A stretch of 64,000 nt of DNA from Ecdyonurus torrentis (GCA_949318235.1 OX439135.1:18825616-18889615); one strand, 5' to 3'; counted from the first letter of the stretch, positions 51,191 to 63,587 are shown. Notes: generated by a model from the sequence alone, not told the origin. Numbers and translations: made by a program.

Positions 51191-51408
51191 CTCACAAATT
51201 GTGGTGCCGTTGCCAGATGAACAATGAACGTTAACAAAAGTAATGTTTGGTTTAGTAATCAATCTCAGACATTGATTTGAAATGTTTGAGAAAGTGGAAT
51301 TATTTGCTGGCCATGATGTTTTATTTTCTGCTGGGCACCATGTCCAAAATTTTGAACATTTTCTGTTACTGCCTGATGTCCAGATATTTGTTAGACTTTG
51401 GTTGTTTC
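51191..51408 (-). CDS. Gene B CTLD-iii, C exon
   Basis: Phase 1-0 exon: IWTSGSNRKCSKFWTWC, SWPANNST, NQCLRLI, VHCSSGNGTTICE. Asn-rich with several N-x-S/T sequons. No sugar-binding motif. Confidence 0.8.
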
Positions 51409-51488
51409 CTGCATTGTGTAAATTAAATATATACAATAATATAGTTATGAATATATACTAAAATTTCAAATACTATTTAATAATTTAC

Positions 51489-51490
<2 letters not shown>

Positions 51491-51584
<94 letters not shown>

Positions 51585-51585
51585 A
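51491..51585. repeat. (TA)n tract
   Basis: About 95 bases of TA with AAAAATATA interruptions. Confidence 0.95.
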
Positions 51586-51674
51586 TTAATAGAAATTAAT
51601 AGAATTAATCACAATTTAATAAGTTTGCTCTTTACGGGTTTTTATCTTTCAATTTTGCTCAAATTCATAGATTG

Positions 51675-51710
<36 letters not shown>

Positions 51711-52181
51711 CGGCTTTTGGTCATGAAAATTTGATAAATAATAGTTTTGAGAAATTAGCAAAATCCCAACATAATTAATAACATCCAGTTTTAGTATTTG
51801 AATTTTGAACAAAACTAGTTTTTTCAAGGCAGAAAAATCAAAAGGTTGAAAATAAAAATTTCTCAAGTCAAACATTTTGTAACATTTCTTCTTAAGAAGA
51901 GGTAAAAGAGGAGGAGGAGGTGAAATTCTGAGTTTAAAAATATTTATTATCAGCTTTTGAGTTTTCTGTTTGAATCAAAACTAGAAATGATTAAAATTTT
52001 GAGACCAAAAGCTGAAATAAATAGCAATTTCTGTTTTTTCAAATCTTAAACATACACATATAATATTACAGAAAATATAATTCACTATTGTTGAAACTTG
52101 TTTTAAAAACAATCAAATCGTAATGCATTGGTGTCATTTAATTTATGAACATATACTTAATAATAAATCAAGTATACTTAC

Positions 52182-52284
52182 GTTTTAAAAATAGTTGTAA
52201 TTGAGTAAGTTTATCAGATTTTTCTAAACTTAGTAATTGCATACCATTTTCACAGCATAGTTTTAGTGCCATGAATTGATTTTG
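52182..52284 (-). CDS. Gene B CTLD-iii, B exon
   Basis: Phase 0-1, 103 bases: FMALKLCCENGMQLLSLEKS, then a Leu/Gln-rich tail without the third Cys; GTAAGT donor. Confidence 0.75.
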
Positions 52285-52571
52285 CTGAAAAAATGTGAAT
52301 TCAGTAGTTAAGCAATACATACGTTAGGTTATATATAATATGTTTTTAATTATTATGTAAGTATTGTATCATGTATGAAAACAGCGTATACAATATAAGT
52401 ATATTTACATGTTTATGCTGTCACGTGACTGTTTGTACAATAAAAATGGATGAATTGTTTTTTTATTTGGTTAATGCTTTATGTTAATTCAGTATTTTAA
52501 ATATAAGCCAAAAGAAGTAGGAGTGCTTAATTATATTTCACATACGATAGTTAAAAAAAATGCCAACTTAC

Positions 52572-52639
52572 AACTTTTGCTTCCAAATAGTAATATGAAA
52601 AATTGGTCGTGGTTCCTAGTATACTCCAAGTTTTACTGT
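52572..52639 (-). CDS. Gene B CTLD-iii, A exon
   Basis: Phase 1-0, 68 bases: WSILGTTTNFSYYYLEAKV, TCTAG acceptor, GTAAGT donor. Lacks Cys-Gly. The linker and mini-exon expected between this and 56563 were not found; that intron is filled with palindromic repeats. Confidence 0.55.
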
Positions 52640-52787
52640 CTAGATTTGTAACACAAGATCAAAATTTTAATTGTTAATACCATATAATTGCACATTAGCA
52701 AAAATAAGCTTTTTTTTGCCATAATTTGAAAAAAATTAGTTATACTGTATCACGTAATAATAATTAATTTATTATAATTTTTTAAAT

Positions 52788-53325
52788 TAGACAACTTGCA
52801 TGCCATTTTTTTTAAGTCTTAAATAACTCTAGGAAAAATAAATAATATTACTGCATATAAAACTACTTAAAAAATGCTCCTTCATACTTAACATAATTTT
52901 TTAAATTCAAACTTTATTTGAAGTAAAGAACGTGACCATTTCGCTAAAAGACGTTTCACGTTTTTTTTTTTTTTTTAATTGTTGAAATCGTTTGAAAGAG
53001 TTCGCAGCCACTAGACAGTCTTTTTCAACGGCCGAATTTTTTAAACAAGCTGTTGGAGAAATATAGATTTTTTAAAAAATTCAGCTGTTGAAGAAAAAAA
53101 AAATGTCCTTTGGCTGCGAACTCGCACGAACGATTTCAACAATTAAAATACAAAATTGTCTTTCAGCGTAATGGCCATTGTCTTTACTTCAAATAAAATT
53201 TGAATTTCAAAAATTATTTTAAGTATGAAGGAGCATTTAAAAAAAATATATATATGCACTTATATTATTTATTTTTCCTAAAGAATTTTTTAAGACTAGA
53301 AAAAAAGGTATGAAATTTGTCTATT
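52788..53325. mobile_element. Palindromic element (family d), copy 1
   Basis: Long imperfect inverted repeat: GCTCCTTCATACTTAA against TTAAGTATGAAGGAGC, TTTGAAGTAAAGAACGTG outward, and GTTGAAATCGTTTGAAAGAG against the complement near 53130. Copy 2 at 61885-62480. Confidence 0.75.
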
Positions 53326-53638
53326 GCCTATTAAATATATACTTTTCCTTTAAACGCTGGGACTGTACATGATTTTTGTATATCTTTGCATCAACCTTAT
53401 ATAGTAAATAGGGCAACGTTATGTTGTAAACAAAGAAAGTTGATGAAAAAAAAATTCGCTAGTGTTTTTAACTCAAACGACTTGATAACTGTGGTGTTTT
53501 TCTCCTCTTTACGATGTTTGTCAAAAGAAAACTCGCTCTAGTGTCAAAACCATTATTAAATATTTAAATTGTATCATCAAGTTTTCGATACTTAAATATT
53601 AGCCTGTAGTTATATGTTAAAACATTTATCTTATTGTT

Positions 53639-53800
53639 AAGGTAGAGATAGTGGTAAAATATCGCGTTTTTATTATGACAGCGATAGAAACTAGCTCTCT
53701 GATTGGCTAGTAGCAATCCTCTAGCCAATCAGAGAGCTAGTTTACTATCGCTGTCACAATAAAAATGCGATATTTTTACCACTTTCTCTACCTTTACTAT
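53639..53800. mobile_element. Near-perfect palindrome, about 160 bases
   Basis: AAGGTAGAGATAGTGGTAAA against TTTACCACTTTCTCTACCTT, core CTAGCTCTCTGATTGGCTAG against CTAGCCAATCAGAGAGCTAG, very short loop. Confidence 0.85.
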
Positions 53801-54839
53801 CTCATTTGATACAAGTATAGACGTCCAAACTGTTAATAACAAATTATAAGCAGTTTTAAATATAAGTTATAAAAAATTATGTATTAAAATTAAGCGTGTC
53901 AAAAACAGATTTCAAAAATAATATTTAATCACTGTAAGTTTAGCTTTATTAAATATTATTGGATCCACGTTGCAAATAAATGCTTGAAACCATAAGTTAT
54001 ATTAAGTTATAATATTTTAATAATTTCTAAAGTTAAACCATATATTCAATGGTACGAACTATGCAATATCGATGCAAATATGCTTGGAAACACAAACAAT
54101 ACATTTCTGTGTTCCAAATTCTATTTTATGAAACTTAAATAATATTTTTATCTCACTAAAATAAATAAAATTCACGTTGATAAATTCCAGAGGTGGACCA
54201 CTACCCACTGTTACCAACCACCACCCGCAGTTACATAAAAAAAAAATAATAATAATGCTAAATTTTAAGCTGAATTCGCCCCTGATAATTTATATAATCG
54301 AAAATTACAAAATAATAATAAAAATACATACAAGCTTCTAATGGAGATAACTGAAATTTAGAATAACACATGAAATTAAATAATAATAAAAGAACATACG
54401 AATGTAATGAAATTATGAACTTTTTGCAATGAATTATGCAGAAAAAAAAATTTATAATGCTTTTGATATAAGAGTGTTCAAATTAAAATGTCTTTTTTTT
54501 TTGTAATACATTTTGCCTACTCTTAACAAAACCAATTTATTTATTATATTATGTTTTTATATTTACATATTACGATAAGCTAACAATAAATTATTAACTA
54601 GAGTAAATTATGAAATTCATGATTCTTACTATATTTATTGAGCAATTCATTGAATGGCAAATAGGTTTTCTACATAATGGACTCTCGGTTGTAGTAGAAG
54701 CCTAAAATATTTCATATCAATGGAAAATTAGTACCACACATTTGTTAAATAGTTTACCTTAAAGTATATCAAATCTGAGATTATTATCTTCTTTTTTTTT
54801 ACACAACAATACAATAAATAAGGGTTTACACATGCATCT

Positions 54840-55258
54840 GGCCATAGAGAAACAGTATAGAGAATGCAGGTAAGGCAAAATTGATGTCGTTGAAAGTGGG
54901 GGAATGTTTACTAATGTGGAAGCAGTAGCGTCCCTGACTAAAAGAAGGTACTGAGTGTTCAACGTGAAGGACGAATAGCTCCGTCAGCTTTATATTTCGA
55001 CTGATAAGCGAGCCTCATCGGCGATGCTGCCAGTTTTCCTGTTATGCAATGAGTTGTCTATCAAGAAAGTAAGTGATAAACATGAAACTTAGCAGCAGTG
55101 TAAACTAGGTTCATTACATAAAATTTAATCATAAAAAAACACTCAGCGCCTTCTTTTAGTCAGGGACGCTACTGCTTCAACATTCGTAAACATTCCCCCA
55201 CTTTCAACGACATCAATTTTGCCTTACCTGCATTCTCTATACTTTTTCTCTATGATCT
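54840..55258. mobile_element. Palindromic MITE with 160-base loop
   Basis: CAGTAGCGTCCCTGACTAAA against TTTAGTCAGGGACGCTACTG; GGGGGAATGTTTAC against GTAAACATTCCCCC. Poly-T at 55301-55338 follows. The 53.8-56.5 kb stretch holds no exon I can see. Confidence 0.8.
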
Positions 55259-55296
55259 GGCTAACCCAGTAACCTTCATGCACCAACAAACATCTC

Positions 55297-55340
<44 letters not shown>

Positions 55341-55414
55341 GCTTTTAGGGCTGATTTTATATTACATTTCAGACAGAAATCTTGATAATCTCTTTTAAAG
55401 GACAGTGTTTTCCG

Positions 55415-55592
55415 ACGTCCACAAAAAGCGGGGTAGATACTTTAATTTGACATGGAAAAAGCATCGAGTAGTGAATGTCATCGGCTGTGAGCATAGCTTA
55501 TTCATCACCCGCGGTGACCGTGAAAGATGCTTATTTACTACTCGCGCGGTTCATGAAAATTGCTTTAGACGCGCGGCCAGCGATATACATAT
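55415..55592. mobile_element. Palindromic MITE (family c), diverged copy 2
   Basis: CGCGGTTCATGAAAATTGCTTT and GACGCGCGGCCAGCGATATA match 35035-35248; the left arm is decayed. Confidence 0.6.
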
Positions 55593-56090
55593 TATGGCTG
55601 GGGACAATAACCGGTTTACTATAAACTCAAATTAACGAATTAATTAACCAGTTTTATTGACACCTCGTGAACCAATTATTCCTTATAAGAATCGATAAGC
55701 AGATTTACAATATTAGAAATCACTAGACAAATTATTATTATTATTATTTTTTTTTGAAAACTGCTAAGCAAGTTTGTGAATTAAAATTCGCTCATTTTAT
55801 TAATCATTACAATGGTAATTAATTGATATATAAATAATTTTATTGAATTTTATACTAAACATCTCATAGTAGAAACATAAAAAGACAAAAAGGAATATTG
55901 CAAAAAAAATCTATTTATTTTTTAATTCTTTTTATTCTATAATATTAAGTTTAATAACTCTTAAAATTAATCTTTTGGTGAAATGCAAACAAAAGTTGTT
56001 TATATATTTTTCTAAATACTGTATACACTATGCAGGAATGATACAAATTCCTTAACAAAATGTTTATGTTATTTTAATTTTGTAAGCAAC

Positions 56091-56150
<60 letters not shown>

Positions 56151-56152
<2 letters not shown>

Positions 56153-56482
56153 AAGAAATTTTCTCGGTGAAATAGAATTATTGTCTTACCTTCTGTGAGT
56201 TCTGAGGAAGGAGACAGACAGTATGTATCATTTGTGATATATAGTCTCCGAAAACGTTAAACATTGTGTGTAAATAGCATAGCTATGTAATTTTTTAAAA
56301 AGACTGTGAATTGAGTGTTTTTATAATTATGTACAAAGTGACTATTATTTTTTCATTGTTATTTAAAATAGTGATAGCAGCGAGTGTAAAGCCCAGTGTC
56401 TTCACAGAAGGTAAGACAATAATTCTATTTCACCGAGAAAATTTCTTATCATCATGCAACCTCGCTCGAAATTCAACATTCG

Positions 56483-56485
<3 letters not shown>
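56151..56485. mobile_element. Penelope-terminal element bounded by (TA)n
   Basis: Outer arms TCTCGGTGAAATAGAATTAT and ATAATTCTATTTCACCGAGA close a stem; inside is one copy of the Penelope 3' region (CATAGCTATG, GTGAATTGAGT, AAGCCCAG, AGAAGGTAAGAC). (TA)n on both sides (56094-56149, 56486-56524). Confidence 0.75.
56202..56253 (+). ncRNA. Hammerhead-like core, third version
   Basis: CTGAGGA box, GGAGAC/GTCTCC stem II, then GAAA. The stem pairs perfectly although both strands differ from those at 10418 and 48034, which is covariation by eye. Confidence 0.55.
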
Positions 56486-56524
<39 letters not shown>

Positions 56525-56562
56525 AGAGAGAGAGAGAGAGTTTGAATGTGTTTAATTGTTAC

Positions 56563-56774
56563 CTCACAAATAAACCTATATGGAGTATTACAATAAGTAG
56601 CAGAAAGATTAAAATTCTCTGAATATTTAGTTGTAACGCAGTGATCAATTCCAAATAAATCATTAGGTTCTCCTTGTGACCAAGCTGTTTTATTATGAAA
56701 ATATTGTCCTGTGCTGCACCATTGCCACTTATTGGCACAACCAAATGTACTGCCAGACGTCCAAAAAGTATTAC
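56563..56774 (-). CDS. Gene B CTLD-ii, C exon
   Basis: Phase 1-0 exon: FWTSGSTFGCANKWQWCSTG, AWSQGEPNDLFG, DHCVTTK, YCNTPYRFICE. The only module with a clear E-P-N; still no WND. The GT that follows GAG is a standard donor. Its frame stays open upstream to about 56895, but the acceptor at 56775 keeps phase with the B exon. Confidence 0.8.
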
Positions 56775-56934
56775 CTATGCCAAATGTCTCCAATTTATCT
56801 AAAATTTCATGATGTGATTGTTTTCTGTTATTTACATGTTTAAGCACTTGTAAACTTTTTTTAATCATTGAAATTACGAGATTATTATTTACCATACCTT
56901 TTTATCCACAATTTTTTTTTTTTTTTTGACAGTT

Positions 56935-57150
56935 GAAATAAAATTTATCTGACGTCATAAATGGACAGATAGGGCAGCAAAGTATTGGTAAGAGGGTTGA
57001 ATTTATCACGGGACGTAAACAGTGACTGTGATTGGCGGATGAGTCGGCCAATCACAGTCATCGATCCGGTCATCTGACAAAGTAAAATTACTTTCAAATC
57101 ACTTTGCTGCTCCATCATTACAATTTAAAGTCAGATAAGTTTTATTATTT
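56935..57150. mobile_element. Palindromic MITE
   Basis: TGACTGTGATTGGC against GCCAATCACAGTCA at the axis, GCAGCAAAGT against CTTTGCTGC, AAATTTATCTGACGTCA outward against GTCAGATAAGTTTTAT. Confidence 0.75.
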
Positions 57151-57320
57151 TAACCGTCATTAAAATGAAATAAATGTAAATGCAAATACATAAAATTAAC
57201 GTGTGCATGTCTAGTTTGTGGAAATTAGGGTATGGTTATTTTATAAACTAGTATTCTATATAAGTGATTAAAAAAAGTTTAAAAGGGCTTTAATATATTT
57301 CTCTACATTGATTAAATTAC

Positions 57321-57423
57321 CATTAAACAAATTATTTATGCATTGTCTCTTTATTTCATCTGGTATTGTTAATAATGTACCACCATGATCACAGCAACTT
57401 GTTATAGCGGTTTGAAATTTTGT
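57321..57423 (-). CDS. Gene B CTLD-ii, B exon
   Basis: Phase 0-1, 103 bases: FQTAITSCCDHGGTLLTIPD, then QCINNL and a GTAATT donor. Confidence 0.8.
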
Positions 57424-57607
57424 CTGCAGTACAGAAACAAGAAAAACATCAAATTAAATATAATATTAGATTAAAAAAAATATTAATTAATACTTTTTGT
57501 AAATAAGATGAAAATATAAAATAATAACTTATTGGTTCATTATAATTCCCAGTTTCTATTTGTTTATTTTAAGTTTTTGACATATTTTTAATCCTTAATT
57601 CACATTT

Positions 57608-57643
<36 letters not shown>

Positions 57644-57838
57644 GAATTATGGTACTCCGCTTGTATAATGTTTAAAGTTTGACCCTGAATTATTTTTTTA
57701 AATATATTTTCATAATTTCTACACAAAAACTTGAGTAACAAATTTATAAAAACATTTTTCTCAAGGTGTATTGACACTGGACTAGTAAATTACTAAAAAC
57801 AAGATTAATTTATTTTTAAAGTTGATGATGCCACTTAC

Positions 57839-57906
57839 GTCAAATTCACTTAAATAAAACAAACTTCCGCAAGATTCACCAATAAATTGGAAATACTTTG
57901 GTTTAC
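57839..57906 (-). CDS. Gene B CTLD-ii, A exon
   Basis: Phase 1-0, 68 bases: FIGESCGSLFYLSEFD, TTTCAG acceptor, GTAAGT donor. The mini-exon joining it to the linker at 59631 was not identified. Confidence 0.7.
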
Positions 57907-57962
57907 CTGAAATATGTATATTCGTATATTCATAATTGTAAATGTCATTCATTGCTCTAGTG

Positions 57963-57981
57963 TATATATATATTATATATA

Positions 57982-58051
<70 letters not shown>
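57963..58051. repeat. (TA)n tract
   Basis: About 90 bases of TA at the left of the 58052 element. Confidence 0.95.
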
Positions 58052-58053
<2 letters not shown>

Positions 58054-58341
58054 TCGTGGCCGCGCCCAAAGGGCGTACTTGCATTTCAAGGTCATCTTAC
58101 AAAAGGCGTACTTGCATTTTTGGCCAGTACAACAAAGGGCGTACTTGCATTTTTGTCCAGTACAACAAAGGGCGTACTTGCACTCGGTTTTACATGTTAA
58201 GCTTATGGCGGAAGCGCGCGCAGCATTGAAATTAGCCAAATGCAAGTACGCCCTTTGCGTGAAAATAGCCAAATGCAAGTACGCCCTTTGCGTAAAAGTA
58301 GCCAAATGCAAGTACGCCCTTTGGGCGCGGCCACGACGATA
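58052..58341. mobile_element. GC-rich palindrome with 33-bp repeat units
   Basis: Termini TCGTCGTGGCCGCGCCC and GGGCGCGGCCACGACGA. The left arm has four AAAGGGCGTACTTGCA units (58068, 58101, 58134, 58167), the right arm three inverted ones (58241, 58274, 58307), all at a 33-base period. The centre is GC-rich (GCGGAAGCGCGCGCAGC). Confidence 0.85.
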
Positions 58342-58641
58342 TGTATTATTAAATATAATTAATAAGAAAATTTGATATTTTTATTATTTACTACTAATTA
58401 TTATTCTTTTTATTGAAATCGTTAACAGAATCTAACAAATTTTTTAAATTTAAAAATCGTTAATAAATGTAACCGATATTTACGATTTTAAAATCAATGA
58501 AGATTTGAAGCGATTTTGACGATTATTTAAGCGGCTAAAATCGCTTTATTATGCAAGCCGGTTTACGCTAACTGGTAAAGTTTCTTAACGATTAACCGGT
58601 TTTGAAATTCTTAGCGATTATCTAGAGCACTAATATAATAT

Positions 58642-58782
58642 ACATACACATACATACATACATACATACATACATACATACATACATACATACATACATA
58701 CATACATACATACATACATACATACATACATACATACATACATACATACATACATACATACATACATACATACATACATACA

Positions 58783-58878
<96 letters not shown>

Positions 58879-58898
58879 TATATATATATATATATATC
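58642..58898. repeat. (CATA)n then (TA)n
   Basis: About 42 CATA units followed by about 90 bases of TA. ORFs reading MYVCMYVC or IYIYIY are repeat products. Confidence 0.95.
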
Positions 58899-59630
58899 AT
58901 AATAGTAAATAAACAAATAATGATGTACATGCCTGTTCCTAAAGTTTCAACAAGGTGCTATAAGAAAAAAAAAATCTTATAAAAACATTCCCAACAGCAT
59001 TTTTTTACTGTAACTATATAAACTAACAACGAGGGTATTCTATCATGACATGAAAATAAAGCTGGCACTTTGTGTGGGGTATGACCTCGCCACCAAACTC
59101 TTCTCCCATGATTTTTACGTCTCTATACCGACATGCACTTTTACGGGAGCTGTAGAAGTAAAACATGTGATTTACATGTTATCAATAAAACTAAAATTAG
59201 GCAAAAATTATGTATTTTCAGTACCATGCTTAAGGAGTCAAATTATAAGTAAAATTACGTATTTTTCAAAATTTTACTTGTGATTGCCGTAAATTTATAA
59301 TTACAGGTCCGGGGTATCATCACTGTCTTAGTTAGACCCCTACTTCACGTTACTGTATCTACCTATTCCTCGAGAGCCGGACAGGAGTTCTCTAAGAGTA
59401 CCTAATCAATTAATATTCCCAGTAGGGTATATTTTTCTAAATAATTTTGGTCCTTTTTGTTAATATGTAAAATATTTGTTTTACGTTTACAGACAGGAAT
59501 ATGAAAGTTTGTATGGGGATGAGAACGTAAAAATTCAATTCAATTGGGAGATTTTCCGTCAAACAAAGTCCTAACTGTGTACTCGTGCATGATAGAATAC
59601 TCTATTAGTAAGTTCCATTATCAGACATAC

Positions 59631-59699
59631 CACGTCAGGACAAGCTTGTACATTTGGACATCGAGAGGAGTTGCATGTTGGTTTGCCAATTACTGGAGC
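59631..59699 (-). CDS. Gene B Cys linker (CNSSRCPNVQACPDV)
   Basis: Phase 0-0 exon of 23 codons, TTTCAG acceptor, GTATGT donor: APVIGKPTCNSSRCPNVQAC, then PDV. Three Cys with C-P pairs, related to the gene A linkers. Confidence 0.7.
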
Positions 59700-59971
59700 C
59701 TGAAAATTAAATTTGTTCCAGTTTACCGATATCTTATGATGCTTAATCATACTTAAATTGATGAAGGAACCTAGTGAAAAATAGTCAGTCAATCGGGCAG
59801 ACACAGTGTATATTTCTATAAACGAATTTGAAAACTTTATAGTTTGTTTGTAAATAGCATATAATATATACGTGTATAACTTTTTATAACACTGGTAAAT
59901 AAGTAGTTTTAATTTTTTCATAATGTAATGTGTAATGTATATGTGTGTATTGACAAATATTAGTACTATAC

Positions 59972-60198
59972 CTCGCAAATAAAGTTGAATTCAGTCTCAC
60001 AAACATGTTCTGAAGGAATGATAGAGTCACCAGATGTTAAGTTTAGTGACAAGCAATTATTGACATCATTTTTAACAGTTAGATATTTTTTTGTTGTAAA
60101 GAATAATGGTGAATTTATTTCAATATCTCTACCCGCGGCACACCAACGCCATTTCTTACAACCAAATGCTGATCCAGATGTCCATGTAAAGTTTTCAC
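59972..60198 (-). CDS. Gene B CTLD-i, C exon
   Basis: Phase 1-0 exon: FTWTSGSAFGCKKWRWCAAG, NNCLSLNL, VCETEFNFICE at a GTATAG donor. No EPN/QPD, no WND. Confidence 0.8.
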
Positions 60199-60455
60199 CT
60201 GTAAACCAGTGTTATAAGAATTGAAATATTTGTACTTTTATGAAAACTTAACTTCTTTAATATAACAATAAGCTTGTTTATACTCCTCTATCAATTATTA
60301 CATTAAAGGAAATATTAAAACTCAAATAATTAAGTACAGCTCTAGCCACTGCTTTCATAACGGGCCAGTGGGAACTGCAGCATTTTCTCATAAAAATAAC
60401 ATAGTGTAGTTGCTGGTTGCTTATACTAATCGTTCTTAAACTAGTGGCCAGTGCT

Positions 60456-60539
60456 GTACCGCAAGGAAATGAATAACCTGTAATTTTAGTAATTCTTTTC
60501 AGTCTATAGTTGTGCAGGTTTTTCAATTCCTTGCGGTAC
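60456..60539. repeat. Short inverted repeat
   Basis: GTACCGCAAGGAA(A) against (A)TTCCTTGCGGTAC around a 55-base loop. Confidence 0.6.
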
Positions 60540-60751
60540 AAGAGACTGAGTTCTACGTATACTACACAAAAAGGATAAATACAACCATTTTTATAAAGAT
60601 GAATGAGATAAGGTGGTTTTGTTAATTGTCCCAAGATACCTATGACTATGACTGTCAGGACTGACTGGACACCTGATAAGCCTTAACATCTCTCCCACAA
60701 TGTTACTTGTGATTAGAGAACTATTACAATTAAGTGATATCCTTATGTTTT

Positions 60752-60975
60752 AGGCAGACTAGCATACGTGAAATAGTAAGCTTACATCACTTTATTTCAA
60801 GGCACCAATAGAAACCCAGAACAGGCCATTCTGAGGCACCAATCAGAGAGCTTGTAAGCATACTTTTGGTGCCTTCAATCTATTGCGTACTGTGATTAGT
60901 TCTGCGCTGCTATTGGTGCTTCAAAATGAAGTGATATAGGCTTACGGTTTTGCGTTATGCAGTTCTGCCTAAAAC
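60752..60975. mobile_element. Palindromic MITE, TTTTAGGCAGA termini
   Basis: TGTTTTAGGCAGA and TCTGCCTAAAACA ends; ATCACTTTATTTCAAGGCACCAATAG-type arm against CTATTGGTGCTTCAAAATGAAGTGAT. Confidence 0.75.
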
Positions 60976-61389
60976 ATGGGGAGGTTACTTCTCTGTTAAA
61001 GTCTCTAACTGCGTGATATACTAGCACACATGCACAGTAATCAACGTGCCGAAAACATGAGGGTGACATTATTGCATTTCACCGCCTCTAAAAGAGAAGC
61101 AAATACCGACCTAATATCAAGCATAATATCTCGCGCTTGTAAACCATTTATAAACCACACTGCACCACACCAATCATTCTTCATAATAATATATTAATAC
61201 GATTTGTTAACAAATATTCATTTTTTTAATGATTTAATAATGAAAAATTAATATTTTTCATTGTTTGAATAATGAATTTTTTATATATATTCACTACCGC
61301 GATTGAACGGTGTAAGAATGAAAAATGAAATGTTTTTTCCTTTTTTACATTAAATAAAGATAATCGTACTGATTTAATTCCCTTCTCAC

Positions 61390-61504
61390 CATTTGGAAGT
61401 AAATTGACTAAATAATATAAACATTCTTCTTCTCGTTCTAATTCAAGGCTTAATAAGTGAAACCCAAGTTTGCAACAAGTTTCAAAAGCAACAAAATAGT
61501 TTGC
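61390..61504 (-). CDS. Gene B CTLD-i, B exon
   Basis: Phase 0-1 exon: YFVAFETCCKLGFHLLSLEL, Glu-rich stretch, then ECLYYL and a GTGAGA donor. Confidence 0.8.
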
Positions 61505-61582
61505 CTAAAAATATAAAACCAAATAAGAAAAATAATTTCTGGATATTAAAATATATATAAAATCATATAATATATTTTGTAT

Positions 61583-61792
61583 ACCGATGCTTACCCGTCC
61601 AAGTGAACGAACTACCTTTTACAAGTTTTGTTCAAAATGACCGATCTACACTTTACAAATATCCAACGTCTCCCATCTTGTTTTCCTGTTAAAAAGTGTA
61701 TGTAGATGCGCCAAACCTAGATTGTTCATTTTGAGTGAAATTTGTAAAGTATAGTTCGTTCACTTCGACGGGGAAACATCGTGTGTCACTAT
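61583..61792. mobile_element. ATCGATG-type palindrome, copy 2
   Basis: ACCGATGCTTACCCGTC at the left and GACGGGGAAACATCGTGT at the right, TTCACTTCGACGGG shared with 11870-12035. Here the flanks are only weakly TA-rich. Confidence 0.7.
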
Positions 61793-61884
61793 GCACACAT
61801 TGTATTTTTAAAGTAGTACAAAAAACAAAACAAATATGTTATTTTTATTTAATTATAAACACCAAATGTACCAAATGTTAAAAT

Positions 61885-61919
61885 AGACAACATGCATACC
61901 ATTTATTTATGATCTTAAA

Positions 61920-61950
<31 letters not shown>

Positions 61951-62075
61951 AAAATGAATAATATTGGTATTTATAAAACTTCTTTAAAAAATTCTCCTTC
62001 ATATTTATTTGATTTTAGAAATTTAAAATTTATTTGAAGTAAAGACGGTGGCCATTTCGCAGAAAGACGGTTCAC

Positions 62076-62119
<44 letters not shown>

Positions 62120-62480
62120 GGTTTAAATTGTTCTGACGAGTTTACAGCCACTGAACAATTTTTTTCAGCGGCCGAACTTTCTGAAAAGTCTGTATTTTCT
62201 CTAAAACATTTTTCGATAAATTCGTCTTTTGGAAAAGAATTGTCTAGTGTCTGTGAACTTGTCAGAACGATTTCACCAATTATAATAAAAAAAAAAAAAT
62301 TGAATCGTGAACCATCTTTCGTCGTAATAGCCACCGTCTTTACTTCATATAAAATTTGTATTTTAAAAATTATTTTAAATATGAAGGAGCATTTTTCAAG
62401 AAGTTTTATATACACCAATATTATTCATTTTCCCTAGAAAAAATTCAAGACCATAAAAATTGGCATGCAAGTTGCCTGTT
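61885..62480. mobile_element. Palindromic element (family d), copy 2
   Basis: Same arms as 52788-53325 (TTTGAAGTAAAGACGGTGGC, GAAGGAGCATTTTT), with a 40-base poly-T at 62078-62116 in one arm and a loop from about 62117 to 62280. Confidence 0.75.
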
Positions 62481-63434
62481 GCTTGCAAATAATTTGGATG
62501 CACAGTTATTGCAATAAAAAAATGACTTCTATTAGCTTATGGTCATACAATGCGATCAAATGAAGATTTCAGATGACACGAAACTCCTTTTAAATACATG
62601 GTATTTCAATATGCGAATAGAATTCAATTTTTTACTTTAGTATATGTACCATATGTACCATAAAAAAAAAAAGAAAAATAACTAAACTAACTATTAAAGC
62701 AGTATAGGTGGCTGACTTTGAATTAATTTAGTCAAAACAGGAAGTTTATTTTCAACATGATTCTTTCTAGGTTATTTTTATCAAACTAGAAAATAATAAT
62801 AATATAACTTTGAAGTAAATTTAAATAAATTTTAAACATGTTTTTTGTTCCGTTTTTTTTTTATTTTTTTTTTTTTTTTATTTTTTTTAATTACATCTCC
62901 TATAAAAAAAAATTATAATTGGATTATGAAAAAAGGAGCTAAAATCTTAATTTTTAAATTTACTTGTTATTTTTAAATAGAATTTTTTACAACATTTGAT
63001 CGTGTTTTGATGGGTTTGTATTAAATAAATTTTTAGTAAAATTTCATCTTTACTTCATGTTAATGTCATAAGTCTTAACTATTCCGTTTGAAAAATATCA
63101 GCCTATCACCTACTACATAGCTATTTATGTTTTGCCTTTGCAGTAATTTTATATTACATTCAGTTAACTAAACTGTAAATATGAGAATTGGATTATGTCC
63201 TCATATAATAGAAAATTACAATTTTTAAGATATATGCAGTATATAATATGTATCAATTTTAATTGCAAACAGTATAATTTTGCAATTATAATTTTTTAAG
63301 AACAATAAAAATATTAATTATTTATAGTTGAATGCATATAAATTATAAACGTTATCCAGCAAATACTGAAAAAATTAGTATTTTTTTACAAGTGGTATGT
63401 GAAAATAATATATACGTCTAATAATCATATTGCA

Positions 63435-63575
<141 letters not shown>

Positions 63576-63587
63576 TACATACATTAT

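Noticed and set aside
58052..58341. CRISPR-like array (regular 33-base spacing)
   Set aside because: Units invert at the centre and spacers are nearly identical; it is a palindromic eukaryotic repeat.
58928..58937. Possible 10-base mini-exon joining the gene B linker at 59631 to the A exon at 57839
   Set aside because: Phase would fit, but the donor is weak and ten bases carry no independent support.
59571..59978. 135-codon minus ORF
   Set aside because: Only the 59631-59699 part is coding (linker exon); the rest is intron read through.
62023..62437. Overlapping ORFs with poly-Phe or poly-Lys
   Set aside because: Generated by a poly-T run within a palindromic element.
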